Shown here one piece after another: positions 16,687 through 25,260 of a stretch of DNA of 64,000 bases (position 1 is its first letter; the number at the start of each line of letters is the position of its first letter). This DNA comes from Demequina litoralis (GTDB taxonomy: Bacteria > Actinomycetota > Actinomycetes > Actinomycetales > Demequinaceae): NCBI RefSeq assembly GCF_030418455.1, contig NZ_JAUHPW010000004.1:186001-250000 (forward strand), written 5' to 3'. A program made the position numbers and the translations under genes. Below the pieces are notes generated by a model. It was not told the origin of the DNA, made no database searches, and was given only the letters and a program-made list of their open reading frames with translations.

Positions 16687-19188
16687 ATGTTCCAAAGGCG
16701 GAACCTGTCCACTGTCGCGCGCGCTGGCCTCATCGGCGCCGGCGCGCTCGCACTGTCCGGCTGCGGCGGCCACATCGACGGCGGGGAGGCGAGCCTCGAG
16801 CTGCCGGACCTGTCGGGCGTCACGGTCGGCGGAGGCCTCTCGGGGACAGCGCTCCTCATGGTCGGTCTGCTGGTGACGGTGCTCGGCCTCGTCTTCGGCG
16901 TGGCGGTGCTGCGGCAGATCCGCAGCCTCCCGGTGCACCGCTCGATGCGTGAGGTGTCCGAGCTCATCTACGCGACCTCGAAGGCGTACCTGATCCAGCA
17001 GGGCAAGTTCCTGCTGGCGCTGTGGGGCGTCATCGCCGCGGTGATCGTCCTCTACTACGGCGTGCTCGTCGGGTTCTCGTGGGGGCGCGTGGCGGTGGTG
17101 ATCGCGTTCAGCCTCATCGGCATGGCGGGCTCGTACTCGGTGGCCTGGTTCGGCATCCGCGTCAACACGTACGCGAACTCACGCACGTCGTTCGCGGCGC
17201 TCGAGGGCAGGCCGCTGCCGGTCCACCGGATCCCGCTCAAGGCGGGCATGAGCATCGGCATGGTGCTCATCAGCCTCGAGCTGCTGATGATGCTGGTGAT
17301 CCTGCTCTTCCTGCCGCGCGACATCGCGGGCGCGTGCTTCATCGGCTTCGCGATCGGCGAGTCGCTCGGCGCCGCGGCCCTGCGCATCGCCGGCGGCATC
17401 TTCACCAAGATCGCGGACATCGGCTCCGACCTCATGAAGATCGCCTTCAAGATCAAGGAGGACGACGCTCGCAACCCGGGCGTCATCGCCGACTGCACCG
17501 GCGACAACGCCGGCGACTCGGTGGGCCCCTCCGCGGACGGCTTCGAGACGTACGGCGTCACCGGCGTCGCGCTCGTCACCTTCCTGCTGCTCGCGGTCCA
17601 CGACCCGGGCCTCCAGGCGACGCTGCTGGTGTGGATCTTCGCGGTCCGCGCGGTCATGCTCATCGCCTCGGCGCTGTCCTATGTGGCGAACGATGCGTGG
17701 GCCCGGCGCCGCTACCGCGACGCCGACCGCATGAACTTCGAGAGCCCGCTCACCTCGCTCGTGTGGCTCACCTCGGCGGTGTCGATCGCCGCGACCTACC
17801 TCAGCGCGGCGTGGCTCATCGGCGACCTCGGCGACGGCCTGTGGTGGAAGCTCGCGACCATCATCAGCTGCGGCACGCTCGCGGGTGCGCTCATCCCCGA
17901 GCTGGTCAAGGTGTTCACCTCGACCACCAGCCGCCACGTGCGCGAGGTGGTGAAGAGCTCGCGCGAGGGCGGCCCGTCGCTCAACATCCTGTCCGGCCTG
18001 GTCGCGGGCAACTTCTCCGGCTACTGGCTCGGCATCGCGATCGTCGCGCTCATGGGCGCCGCGTACCTGATCTCCGGGATGGGGCTCGACGAGGTCATGC
18101 TCGCGCCCGCGGTCTTCGCGTTCGGCCTGGTCGCCTTCGGCTTCCTCGGCATGGGCCCGGTCACCATCGCGGTCGACTCGTACGGCCCGGTCACCGACAA
18201 TGCGCAGAGCGTCTACGAGCTGTCCGTCATCGAGGAGCTCGAGGGCATCGACGCCGAGATCGAGGAGGGCTTCGGCTTCGCGCCGCGCTGGGAGAGCGCC
18301 AAGCGCATGCTGGAGGAGAACGACGGCGCGGGCAACACGTTCAAGGCGACGGCGAAGCCGGTGCTCATCGGCACGGCGGTGGTGGGGGCGACGACCATGA
18401 TCTTCTCGATCATCATCGCGCTCACCGACGGCCTCACCACCGGCATCGAGAACCTCTCGCTCATCCACCCGCCGTTCCTGCTGGGCCTCATCGCGGGCGG
18501 CGCGACCATCTACTGGTTCACGGGCGCCTCGATCCAGGCGGTCACCACCGGCTCGTACCGGGCGGTCGAGTACATCAAGGACACCATCCGGCTCGACGGC
18601 GAGACCAAGGCCTCCACCGAGGACTCGCGTCGCGTGGTCGAGATCTGCACGCAGTACGCGCAGCAGGGCATGCTCAACATCTTCCTCGCGGTGTTCTTCG
18701 CGACCCTGGCCTTCGCGTTCGTGGAGCCGTACTTCTTCATCGGCTACCTCATCTCGATCGCGCTCTTCGGCCTCTACCAGGCGATCTTCATGGCGAACGC
18801 CGGAGGCGCGTGGGACAACGCCAAGAAGATCGTCGAGGTCGACCTGCACGCGAAGGGCACGGCGCTGCACGACGCCACCATCGTGGGCGACACCGTCGGC
18901 GACCCCTACAAGGACACCTCGTCGGTGGCGCTCAACCCGGTCATCAAGTTCACGACGCTGTTCGGCCTGCTCGCGGTCGAGCTCGCCGTCGGGCTGGCCG
19001 AGCAGGGCAGCCACGCGCTGGTCTACTCGCTCGCGGCCGGCTTCTTCGTGGTCTCGGCGTTCTTCGTCCACCGGTCCTTCTACGGCATGCGGATCAGGGC
19101 CTCGCTCGAGGCCGAGCCCGAGGGGGCGGAGCCGGTGCCCGTGCCCGAGGCCCCGGCCCCCGCGCGCGCGGCGGAGCGGATCGGCTGA
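16687..19188 (+). CDS. hppA: Divergent membrane-bound H+-translocating pyrophosphatase
   Basis: An 833-residue, roughly 16-helix ion pump that couples PPi hydrolysis to cation export. Catalytic segments are present in divergent form: IKEDDARNPGVIADCTGDNA...SADGFETYG, GPVTDNAQSVYELS, GGAWDNAKKIVEVD and VGDPYKDTSSVALNP. A Lys occurs in GNTFKATAK (about 553), where K+-independent enzymes carry Lys. I recall a divergent, Na+-regulated H+-pumping clade being described from Cellulomonas and Chlorobium, and these motifs fit it. The N-terminus (MFQRRNL...ALALSGCGG) looks like a lipoprotein signal, unusual for this family. It overlaps the next gene by one base (TGATG). Confidence 0.9.
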   Translation: MFQRRNLSTVARAGLIGAGALALSGCGGHIDGGEASLELPDLSGVTVGGGLSGTALLMVGLLVTVLGLVFGVAVLRQIRSLPVHRSMREVSELIYATSKAYLIQQGKFLLALWGVIAAVIVLYYGVLVGFSWGRVAVVIAFSLIGMAGSYSVAWFGIRVNTYANSRTSFAALEGRPLPVHRIPLKAGMSIGMVLISLELLMMLVILLFLPRDIAGACFIGFAIGESLGAAALRIAGGIFTKIADIGSDLMKIAFKIKEDDARNPGVIADCTGDNAGDSVGPSADGFETYGVTGVALVTFLLLAVHDPGLQATLLVWIFAVRAVMLIASALSYVANDAWARRRYRDADRMNFESPLTSLVWLTSAVSIAATYLSAAWLIGDLGDGLWWKLATIISCGTLAGALIPELVKVFTSTTSRHVREVVKSSREGGPSLNILSGLVAGNFSGYWLGIAIVALMGAAYLISGMGLDEVMLAPAVFAFGLVAFGFLGMGPVTIAVDSYGPVTDNAQSVYELSVIEELEGIDAEIEEGFGFAPRWESAKRMLEENDGAGNTFKATAKPVLIGTAVVGATTMIFSIIIALTDGLTTGIENLSLIHPPFLLGLIAGGATIYWFTGASIQAVTTGSYRAVEYIKDTIRLDGETKASTEDSRRVVEICTQYAQQGMLNIFLAVFFATLAFAFVEPYFFIGYLISIALFGLYQAIFMANAGGAWDNAKKIVEVDLHAKGTALHDATIVGDTVGDPYKDTSSVALNPVIKFTTLFGLLAVELAVGLAEQGSHALVYSLAAGFFVVSAFFVHRSFYGMRIRASLEAEPEGAEPVPVPEAPAPARAAERIG

Positions 19189-20240
19189 TGCACCCGATCG
19201 CGATCGTCCACGACGGCCTCACCGTCGTGGACGGTCGCGTCGCGGGGCACGATGCGGGGGCGACCCTGGTGCGGCGCCTCCAGCGGCTGTTCCCCGGGTC
19301 GGCGCTCGTGGGGTCGCGCGCCCAGCGCGCCGACGGCTTCGACGTGGTCCCGCTCGAGCTCGTCGACCCGCGCGGGACCGTGGTGGTGAACATGGACGTG
19401 GTGAGCTCGCCCATGGTGTGGCGCACGCTCGCCGCGAGCGGTGCGGAGCCGCGGATCATGAACTTCGTGTGGTGGAACACCTCGCAGTTCACGCGGCCGG
19501 TCGAGCGCGCCTCGCTCGCGCTGTCGTGCGCGCTGTTCCCCACGTTCGCCAACTCGCAGCGTACGGCGACCGAGGTCCGCGAGATCGTCTTCGCGCTCAC
19601 CGTGCCGCAGCTCGCGGAGCGCGCGCGGATCGAGTGGTCGAACCTGGGGATCCGGCTCGACCACGTGCAGCCGCGCGAGGAGCCGGCCGTGCCGGTGGTG
19701 CTGTACCCGGCCATCCGGCTGTCCGAGCGCAAGCAGCCCCAGCTGTTCCTCGACGTCGTCGAGCGTGTGCGGCGGCGGACGCCCATCCGGGTCGAGATGA
19801 GGCTCGAGGAGTCGCACCTCATCTCCGAGCGGGCGATCCGGCTGTCGCGCAAGGACTGGGCCTGGGTGGGGCCGCTCACCGCGACGCGCGAGGACTACTA
19901 CTACCGCCTCGCCCGCACCACGGCCTTCCTCGCGACGGCACGGGACGAGTCCTACGGCCTCGAGTACGTCGAGGCGATGGTGGCCGGCGCGGTGGGCGTG
20001 TTCCCCGACCGGCCGTGGGCGCGGGCGCTGCTGCCCGACGGCTACCCGCTGCTCTACGTCGACGCTGCCGAGGCCGAGGAGCACCTGCTGCGGGCCGTCA
20101 CGGACCCTGCGGGCTGCCGCCGCGAGCTCGATGCGGTGGCCGGCGGCGACTTCGTCGCGTGGTTGCGCGGACGCCACGACGACACGCAGTTCGAGGACCG
20201 CTTCGCCACCGCGGTCCGCCGGTGGTTCCCCGACGGGTGA
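19188..20240 (+). CDS. Glycosyltransferase, GT-B fold (GT1/GT4-like)
   Basis: A 350-residue predicted cytosolic glycosyltransferase. The C-terminal donor-binding half shows the EX7E-type motif in DESYGLEYVEAMVAGAVGVF (about 253-272) and a preceding Rossmann segment (VPVVLYPAIRLSERKQPQLF). The N-terminal half has a Rossmann-like start (IAIVHDGLTVVDG). Donor and acceptor are unknown. The start overlaps the hppA stop by one base, so the two are probably co-translated, although no functional link is obvious. It ends one base before the convergent lacI-type gene. Confidence 0.78.
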   Translation: MHPIAIVHDGLTVVDGRVAGHDAGATLVRRLQRLFPGSALVGSRAQRADGFDVVPLELVDPRGTVVVNMDVVSSPMVWRTLAASGAEPRIMNFVWWNTSQFTRPVERASLALSCALFPTFANSQRTATEVREIVFALTVPQLAERARIEWSNLGIRLDHVQPREEPAVPVVLYPAIRLSERKQPQLFLDVVERVRRRTPIRVEMRLEESHLISERAIRLSRKDWAWVGPLTATREDYYYRLARTTAFLATARDESYGLEYVEAMVAGAVGVFPDRPWARALLPDGYPLLYVDAAEAEEHLLRAVTDPAGCRRELDAVAGGDFVAWLRGRHDDTQFEDRFATAVRRWFPDG

Positions 20241-20241
20241 G

Positions 20242-21171
20242 TCAGGCGGAGCCGCGCACCACCACGCGGACGCGCGGCACGTCGGCGGGGTCGGGCGCGA
20301 GCCCGAGGGCGAGCCGTCCGGCCCGGCGCCCGTAGGCGGCGGCGTCGATCTCGACGGTGGTGAGGCCCGGGTCCCAGAGCCCCGCGGCCTCGGTGGCGTC
20401 GAAGCCCATGACCGCGAGGTCGCGCGGCGCCTCGAGGCCGCATCGGCGCATCGCCGCGAGCACCGCCAGGGCCGTCGCGTCGTCGAACGCGGCCACCGCC
20501 GTGATGCCGGGGTGGGATCCCCGCAACGCGACGAGCGCCGCCGCAGCCGCGGCGGCCTCGGCCGCCACCGGCAGCACGACGGTGCCGACCCGCGCGTCGC
20601 GGGCGACCGCGGCGAGCTGGTCGGCGCGACGCTGCACGAGGGGTGCGGCCTCCTCGCCGGGCTCGGCGGGCAGCGCGATCGCCACGCCGCGATGGCCGGC
20701 GTCCAGGAGGTGCCGCATCTGCACGGCCGCGTGGGCCTGCAGGCCATCGGCCCAACCGCCGTCCTCGTGCTCGCCCGCGCCCGACGCGTAGAGGCCCGCG
20801 AGGTCGACGACCGCGCGCGGCACGATCGCGCGCACGGCCCGCTCGAGGTCGTCGCGGCCCGCCGAGTGCACGAGCAGGCTGTGGTCGTGGGCGGCGAGCT
20901 CCAGCCCGAGGCCCTGGGTGAACGCCTCGAGCGACGGACCGTGGGGGAGGCCGGCGGTGTCGAGCAGGACGATGCGCGCCGCGCCCTCGCGCAGCGCGCG
21001 GGCGACGCCGTGGGGCGCGTAGCCGAGACGCTCCGCCGCCTCCCGCACCCGCGCGCGGGTCGCCTCCGGGATGGTCTGCCCGGGAGCGTCGTTGAGCACG
21101 AAGCTCACGAGCGAGGGCGAGACCCCCGCGGCGGCGGCGACGTCCCGCATCGTCGCGCGTGCTGTCTCCAT
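20242..21171 (-). CDS. LacI family transcriptional regulator
   Basis: A 309-residue repressor. The N-terminal helix-turn-helix (TMRDVAAAAGVSPSLVSFVL, about 7-26) and hinge (ATRARVREAAERLGY) are canonical, and the periplasmic-binding-protein-like sugar-sensing core follows (AVAAFDDATALAVLAAMRR, then DLAVMGFDATEAAGLWDPGL). It is divergent from the zinc dehydrogenase at 21286, with a near-palindromic operator between them, so it very likely controls that gene and itself. A decamer at 20967-20976 falls in a rare third frame here (Arg-Ile-Val). Confidence 0.92.
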   Translation of the reverse strand: METARATMRDVAAAAGVSPSLVSFVLNDAPGQTIPEATRARVREAAERLGYAPHGVARALREGAARIVLLDTAGLPHGPSLEAFTQGLGLELAAHDHSLLVHSAGRDDLERAVRAIVPRAVVDLAGLYASGAGEHEDGGWADGLQAHAAVQMRHLLDAGHRGVAIALPAEPGEEAAPLVQRRADQLAAVARDARVGTVVLPVAAEAAAAAAALVALRGSHPGITAVAAFDDATALAVLAAMRRCGLEAPRDLAVMGFDATEAAGLWDPGLTTVEIDAAAYGRRAGRLALGLAPDPADVPRVRVVVRGSA

Positions 21172-21213
21172 CGCGTGCCCCTCCCCGGACCTTGGTCCTA
21201 TGCTAGCCAGTGC

Positions 21214-21231
21214 AACTAAATCGAATTAGTG
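21214..21231. promoter_or_regulatory. LacI-type operator
   Basis: AACTAAATCGAATTAGTG is an 18-bp imperfect palindrome centred on CG (six of eight half-site positions symmetric), the classic form of LacI-family operators. It is conspicuously AT-rich and lies midway between the regulator and the dehydrogenase. TATGCT at 21199-21204 could be a -10 box for the rightward gene, which would place the operator across its transcription start. Confidence 0.75.
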
Positions 21232-21285
21232 CGACGTGGCACGCCCGTACCCCCGGATGCGCGGCGCCGCACGGAGGGAGGGTCG

Positions 21286-22323
21286 ATGGAGACCATCGCC
21301 AGCACCATGAACGCCGTCCACGTCACCGCTCCGGGCCAGCTCGGCCTCGTCGAGGTCGACGTGCCGCAGCCGGGTCCCGGGGACGTGCTCGTCCAGGTCA
21401 AGGCCTGCGGCATCTGCGGCTCGGATGCGATGTACACGCAGTACGGCGGCATCCCGCCGCGCCAGGGAGCGACGCCGCTCGGCCACGAGCCCGCGGGTGT
21501 CGTCGTCGCAGCCGGCGCCGACGTCGAGGGCCTGGCCGTGGGCGACCACGTCGTGGTCAACCCGATGGCCTCGGCCGACGGCATCATCGGCTCGGGCGGC
21601 GCCCAAGGCGCGCTGTCGGGCTACCTGCTCGTCGCCGGCGCCCGCGAGGGCGTGCAGCTCAAGGTGATCCCCGACCACATCCCGTGGGAGGTGGCGGCCC
21701 TCAACGAGCCGATGGCCGTCGCGCGTCACGCGGTCAACCGCTCGGGCGCGAAGGCGGGGGAGAAGGCCGTCGTGTTCGGCGCCGGCCCCATCGGTCTCGG
21801 TGCCGCGCTCAGCCTCAAGCTGCGGGGCGTCGCCCACGTCGTCGTGGTCGACATCCAGGCGCACCGTCTCGAGACCGCGCTGAGGATCGGCGTCGACGCG
21901 GTCATCGACTCGTCCACCGAGGACGTCACCGCGCGGCTGATCGAGCTCCACGGCGAGGCGCCGCGCAGCTTCGTGCGCGGCACCCGCCCCGACACGGACG
22001 TCTACATCGACGCCGCGGGTGCGGCGCCGGTGATCGCGACCGTCGCGGCCTCGGCCAAGGCGGGCGCCCGCCTGTCGATCGTCGCGGTGCACAAGAATCC
22101 CGTCGAGCTCGACCTCGGCGGACTGCTCACCACCGAGCTCACGATCGCGCTGTCGATGGGCTACCCGACCGAGATCTTCGAGGTCACCGAGGACATCGTG
22201 AACCACTGGGAGCGCTTCGCCCCGATCGTGAGCCACACGCTGCCCGCCGACCAGGCGCTCGAGGCGCTCGAGCTGGCGGCGACGCCCGGCGCCGCCGAGA
22301 AGGTGGTCGTCACCTTCGGGTGA
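21286..22323 (+). CDS. Zinc-binding alcohol/polyol dehydrogenase (MDR family)
   Basis: A 345-residue NAD(P)-dependent medium-chain dehydrogenase. Catalytic zinc ligands are visible as Cys in CGICGSD (about 41-47) and His-Glu in GHEPAG (about 66), and the Rossmann motif is VVFGAGPIGLGAAL (about 161). The four-Cys structural zinc loop of classical family members is missing; NPMASADGIIGSGGAQGALS occupies its place. The substrate is probably a sugar or polyol, given the LacI regulator next door. ATG 21286 has a GGAGGGAGG site; an in-frame upstream codon at 21229 lies in the operator. The stop overlaps the convergent PAP2 gene by 14 bases. Confidence 0.85.
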   Translation: METIASTMNAVHVTAPGQLGLVEVDVPQPGPGDVLVQVKACGICGSDAMYTQYGGIPPRQGATPLGHEPAGVVVAAGADVEGLAVGDHVVVNPMASADGIIGSGGAQGALSGYLLVAGAREGVQLKVIPDHIPWEVAALNEPMAVARHAVNRSGAKAGEKAVVFGAGPIGLGAALSLKLRGVAHVVVVDIQAHRLETALRIGVDAVIDSSTEDVTARLIELHGEAPRSFVRGTRPDTDVYIDAAGAAPVIATVAASAKAGARLSIVAVHKNPVELDLGGLLTTELTIALSMGYPTEIFEVTEDIVNHWERFAPIVSHTLPADQALEALELAATPGAAEKVVVTFG

Positions 22324-23020
22324 GGTCGGTCTCCACACCGCGCGGGGCCTGTGCATCGGACGATGCGCGGGCCCCGTCCGGCATCCAGGTCCAGGCGATC
22401 AGCGCGCAGGTCGCGCCCACCGCGAGGCCCGCGACGACGTCGGTGGGGTGATGCATGCCGCGGTAGACGCGGCTGAGCGCCACCGCGACCGGCATGAGCG
22501 CGCACACGACGATCACCGTGACACGCAGGGCCCCGTGCCGGATGCGCGTGGCGAGCAGCGCGAACGAGACGTAGACCGCGGTCGAGGCACCGGTGTGGCC
22601 GCTGGGGAAGCTCGAGGTCGGGGGAGCGTGGTCCAGCTGGTCGACGTCGGGACGGTCGCGGCCCACGACCGCCGAGCTCGTGAGGAAGACCGCCGCCTCG
22701 AGCGCCAGGGCGACGAGGGGCACCGTCGCGAGCCACCACTGCCGCGACGTCCACCACACGAGGGCCGCCACCACGAGAGCGGTGGCGATCACGACCATCG
22801 TCGACGCGGAGCCCGAGACGAACGCGGTGACCGTGTCGAGCGCGGGGATGCGCAGCTCGACGAGGCGCTCGTTGACGCCGTTCTCGGGGACCTCGGCGAG
22901 AAGGAATCCGACGCCGACGACGGCGGCCCACAGCAGCGCGGTGGGCAGGAGCACGCGGCGCGCGAGGCCGCCCGGGACGTCTCGAGGTGAGGGCGCCGTC
23001 GCGCCCGGTCCGCGGCCCAC
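22310..23020 (-). CDS. PAP2 superfamily phosphatase, membrane-bound
   Basis: A 236-residue PAP2/type-2 phosphatidic acid phosphatase, probably a lipid or polyprenyl-pyrophosphate phosphatase. The three active-site motifs are present: VVGRDRPDVDQL (K/R-x6-RP type), FPSGHTGASTA (PSGH) and SRVYRGMHHPTDVVAG (SRxxxxxHxxxD), among five or six transmembrane helices. GTG 23020 is chosen because it begins two bases after the DUF1206 stop. The C-terminal 20 codons overlap the shared hairpin and the dehydrogenase 3' end. Confidence 0.88.
   Translation of the reverse strand: MGRGPGATAPSPRDVPGGLARRVLLPTALLWAAVVGVGFLLAEVPENGVNERLVELRIPALDTVTAFVSGSASTMVVIATALVVAALVWWTSRQWWLATVPLVALALEAAVFLTSSAVVGRDRPDVDQLDHAPPTSSFPSGHTGASTAVYVSFALLATRIRHGALRVTVIVVCALMPVAVALSRVYRGMHHPTDVVAGLAVGATCALIAWTWMPDGARASSDAQAPRGVETDLTRR
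22343..22376. terminator. Hairpin at the dehydrogenase/PAP2 convergence, containing the decamer
   Basis: CGGGGCC at 22343-22349 pairs with GGCCCCG at 22370-22376, and GTGCATC pairs with GATGCGC, with two G-U wobbles and a mismatch and a GGAC loop. It is built like the prs terminator and likewise holds GGACGATGCG (22358-22367). It lies 20 bases after the dehydrogenase stop but inside the PAP2 tail coding region, where it reads Ala-Ser-Ser. Confidence 0.7.
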
Positions 23021-23021
23021 G

Positions 23022-23816
23022 TCACATCCTCGCGTAGCGGGCGCGGGCGAACGAGTACAGGCCGTACGCGGCGAAGCCGAGCCCCACGAGCACCACGACC
23101 ACCGGGCCGCCGGGCGCGCCGAGCAGCCACTCGACCGCGCCATCGACGCCCTTGGCCTTGTCGGGGTCCGCGGTCATCGCCGCCGAGACGAACAGGACGC
23201 CGACGATGAGGAGCGCGACGCCCTTGGCGACGTAGCCGACCGTGCCCAGGCCCTTCACACCGGTGCCGAGGTGGTCGTGGCCGGGCAGCGCCCGCAGGTC
23301 GTCGAGGAATCTCTGACGCGCTCCCTTGACCACGTGGTAGCCGGCGCCGGCGATGATGCCGAGCCCCACCGCGCCGACGAGCAGCCGGCCGGCGGGGGCC
23401 TGCATGAGCGTGCCGGCGAAGCCCTGCGCCTTCTGGTCGCCGTTGCCCGCCGCGGAGCCCATGGCGATCGACGCGGAGGTGAAGGCGAGGGCCGCGTACA
23501 GCACCGTCTTGCCTGCCGCCTTCGCCCTGTCCATCGCCTCCTCGTCCGACCGCAGCGCATCGGCGGCCTGCCACAGCCCGAGCGCGAGGAACGCGGCGGC
23601 GGCCGCCCACAGGACCACGGTGCCGAGGGGTTGGTGGCCCAGGCTGGCGAGCGCGTGACCCTGGTCCGCCTCCGCGTTCGCGCCCAGGCCGATCCTCACG
23701 ATGAGGAAGCCGAGGATCACGTGGAGGACTCCGGAGACCGCGTAGCCCGCGCGGGCCGCCTTCTCCCAGATGTCGCCTGTCGTGCCGGAGCGGGGACTGC
23801 TCGATGTCGACGTCAT
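23022..23816 (-). CDS. DUF1206 membrane protein
   Basis: A 264-residue integral membrane protein with three repeats of a two-helix unit (starts near GYAVSGVLHVILGFL, GFAGTLMQ...LLVGAVGLG and VGYVAKGVALLIVGVLF), the DUF1206 architecture. Function is unknown. The start is placed at the ATG giving MTSTSSSPRSG; the longer open frame upstream covers the rplY promoter. It probably forms an operon with the PAP2 gene, which starts two bases after its stop. Confidence 0.85.
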   Translation of the reverse strand: MTSTSSSPRSGTTGDIWEKAARAGYAVSGVLHVILGFLIVRIGLGANAEADQGHALASLGHQPLGTVVLWAAAAAFLALGLWQAADALRSDEEAMDRAKAAGKTVLYAALAFTSASIAMGSAAGNGDQKAQGFAGTLMQAPAGRLLVGAVGLGIIAGAGYHVVKGARQRFLDDLRALPGHDHLGTGVKGLGTVGYVAKGVALLIVGVLFVSAAMTADPDKAKGVDGAVEWLLGAPGGPVVVVLVGLGFAAYGLYSFARARYARM

Positions 23817-23859
23817 GCCAGGCACAACCGCCCTCGGTGCGGCCGCATTCCTCGGCTGG

Positions 23860-23886
23860 CGCATCGTCCCCCCGGCCAGGTATAGT
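23860..23886 (+). promoter_or_regulatory. Decamer and -10 box ahead of rplY
   Basis: A decamer copy (23860-23869) ends 11 bases before TATAGT (23881-23886), the most consensus-like -10 box in the window. The decamer therefore occupies the spacer/-35 side of the probable rplY promoter. About 107 leader bases follow, ending with the ribosome site AGAGGAGAA. Confidence 0.5.
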
Positions 23887-23993
23887 TGTCCGGTTCCTCG
23901 GCGAGGGAGGCTCTCGGGCTCTCCGTGATCGACGCGGCAGATGCGAGATGCCCTGCCTTGCCGTGGCCCCATCTGACGTCAGAGGAGAATCGA

Positions 23994-24599
23994 ATGTCCG
24001 ACCAGCTCACGCTCGCCGCCACCACGCGCACCGAGTTCGGCAAGGGTGCCGCCCGTCGCGCCCGCGCCGCCCACCAGATCCCCGCGGTCCTCTACGGCCA
24101 CGGCACCGACCCGGTCCACGTGCTCCTCCCGGGCCACGAGACCATGATGGCGCTCAAGCACTCGAACGCCCTCCTCACCATCGAGCTCGACGGCTCGTCG
24201 GAGCTCGCGATCGCCAAGGACGTGCAGGTCGAGCCCGTCCGCCGCATCATCGAGCACGTCGACCTCCTCCTCGTGAAGAAGGGCGAGAAGATCACCGTGG
24301 ACGTGCCCGTGCACGTCACCGGCGAATCCTTCGCGGGCACCATCCACGTCGTCGAGCACGCGTCGCTGCAGCTCGAGGCCGAGGCCACGCACCTCCCCGA
24401 GTCGGTCGAGGTCTCGATCGAGGGCCTCGAGGAGGGCGCGGTCGTGCACGCCAAGGACGTCGAGCTCCCCAAGGGCGCGACGCTCGTGACCGACGGTGAC
24501 ATCACCGTCGTCACCATCTCCGTCCCGCGTGGCGCCGGCGCCGAGGAGGAGGCCGAGGAGGCCCCCGCCGCCGAGGCCGCCGAGACCGCCGCGGAGTAG
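23994..24599 (+). CDS. rplY: 50S ribosomal protein L25, long (Ctc/TL5) form
   Basis: A 201-residue L25 of the general-stress Ctc type. The N-terminal 5S-rRNA-binding domain (about 1-95, TRTEFGKGAARRARAAHQIP and VEPVRRIIEHVDLLLVKKGE) is followed by the TL5-type beta domain (about 100-185), and the tail is Glu/Ala-rich. ATG 23994 has an AGAGGAGAA site 5 bases away; the frame is open to 23886 but without homology. The rplY-pth order is conserved across bacteria. Confidence 0.95.
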   Translation: MSDQLTLAATTRTEFGKGAARRARAAHQIPAVLYGHGTDPVHVLLPGHETMMALKHSNALLTIELDGSSELAIAKDVQVEPVRRIIEHVDLLLVKKGEKITVDVPVHVTGESFAGTIHVVEHASLQLEAEATHLPESVEVSIEGLEEGAVVHAKDVELPKGATLVTDGDITVVTISVPRGAGAEEEAEEAPAAEAAETAAE

Positions 24600-24614
24600 T
24601 CTCACACCGATGCT

Positions 24615-24648
24615 CGCCCGGCTCGCCCGACTGTGGGCGGGCCGGGCG
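24615..24648 (+). terminator. Hairpin between rplY and pth
   Basis: CGCCCGGCTCGCCC pairs with GGGCGGGCCGGGCG (14 bp with one T-G wobble) around a GACTGT loop, followed by TCGTCGTCT. It is a probable partial or full terminator separating L25 from pth; with no real T-tract, readthrough is likely. Confidence 0.6.
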
Positions 24649-24681
24649 TCGTCGTCTCACGAGTAGTCGGAGGAGGAGCGA

Positions 24682-25254
24682 GTGTCGAGCCTGGTCATCG
24701 GCCTGGGGAACCCGGGCCCCGAGTACGCGGAGACGCGCCACAACGTCGGTCAGATGGTGATCGACGAGCTCGCGCGCCGCGGCGCATCGTCCCTCTCCGT
24801 CTCCAAGAAGACCCACACCCGCAACGCGACCGTGCGGCTCGCGGGCGGGCCCGTCGTCATCGGCTGCCCGATGTCGTACATGAACGTGTCCGGCGGCCCC
24901 ACCTCGTCGCTCGCGAAGTACCACTCCGTGCCGCCCACCGAGGTGATCGTGGTCCACGACGAGCTCGACATCCCCTTCGGCACCGTGAAGATCAAGCGCG
25001 GCGGCGGCTCCGCCGGCCACAACGGCCTCAAGGACGTCACCAAGGCGCTCGGCACGCCCGACTACGTGCGCGTGCGTGTGGGCGTCGGCCGCCCGCCTGG
25101 CCGCATGGAGGCGGCCACGTTCGTGCTCAAGCCGTTCTCCGCGGCCGAGCGCAAGGAGCTGCCGTTCCTCGTGGACGATGCGGCGGACGCCGTCGAGGCG
25201 GTCCTCGAGCACGGCGTCGAGGCGGCCCAGATGAGGTTCCACACGAAGGGCTGA
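24682..25254 (+). CDS. pth: Peptidyl-tRNA hydrolase
   Basis: A 190-residue enzyme that recycles peptidyl-tRNA released from stalled ribosomes. Motifs are [19 protein letters not shown] (with catalytic His), [30 protein letters not shown] (catalytic Asp) and GHNGLKD. The GTG start follows GGAGGAGGAG. Two decamer copies (24783 as Ala-Ser-Ser, 25173 as Asp-Asp-Ala) lie in surface loops. Confidence 0.96.
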   Translation: MSSLVIGLGNPGPEYAETRHNVGQMVIDELARRGASSLSVSKKTHTRNATVRLAGGPVVIGCPMSYMNVSGGPTSSLAKYHSVPPTEVIVVHDELDIPFGTVKIKRGGGSAGHNGLKDVTKALGTPDYVRVRVGVGRPPGRMEAATFVLKPFSAAERKELPFLVDDAADAVEAVLEHGVEAAQMRFHTKG

Positions 25255-25260
25255 GCCCGC

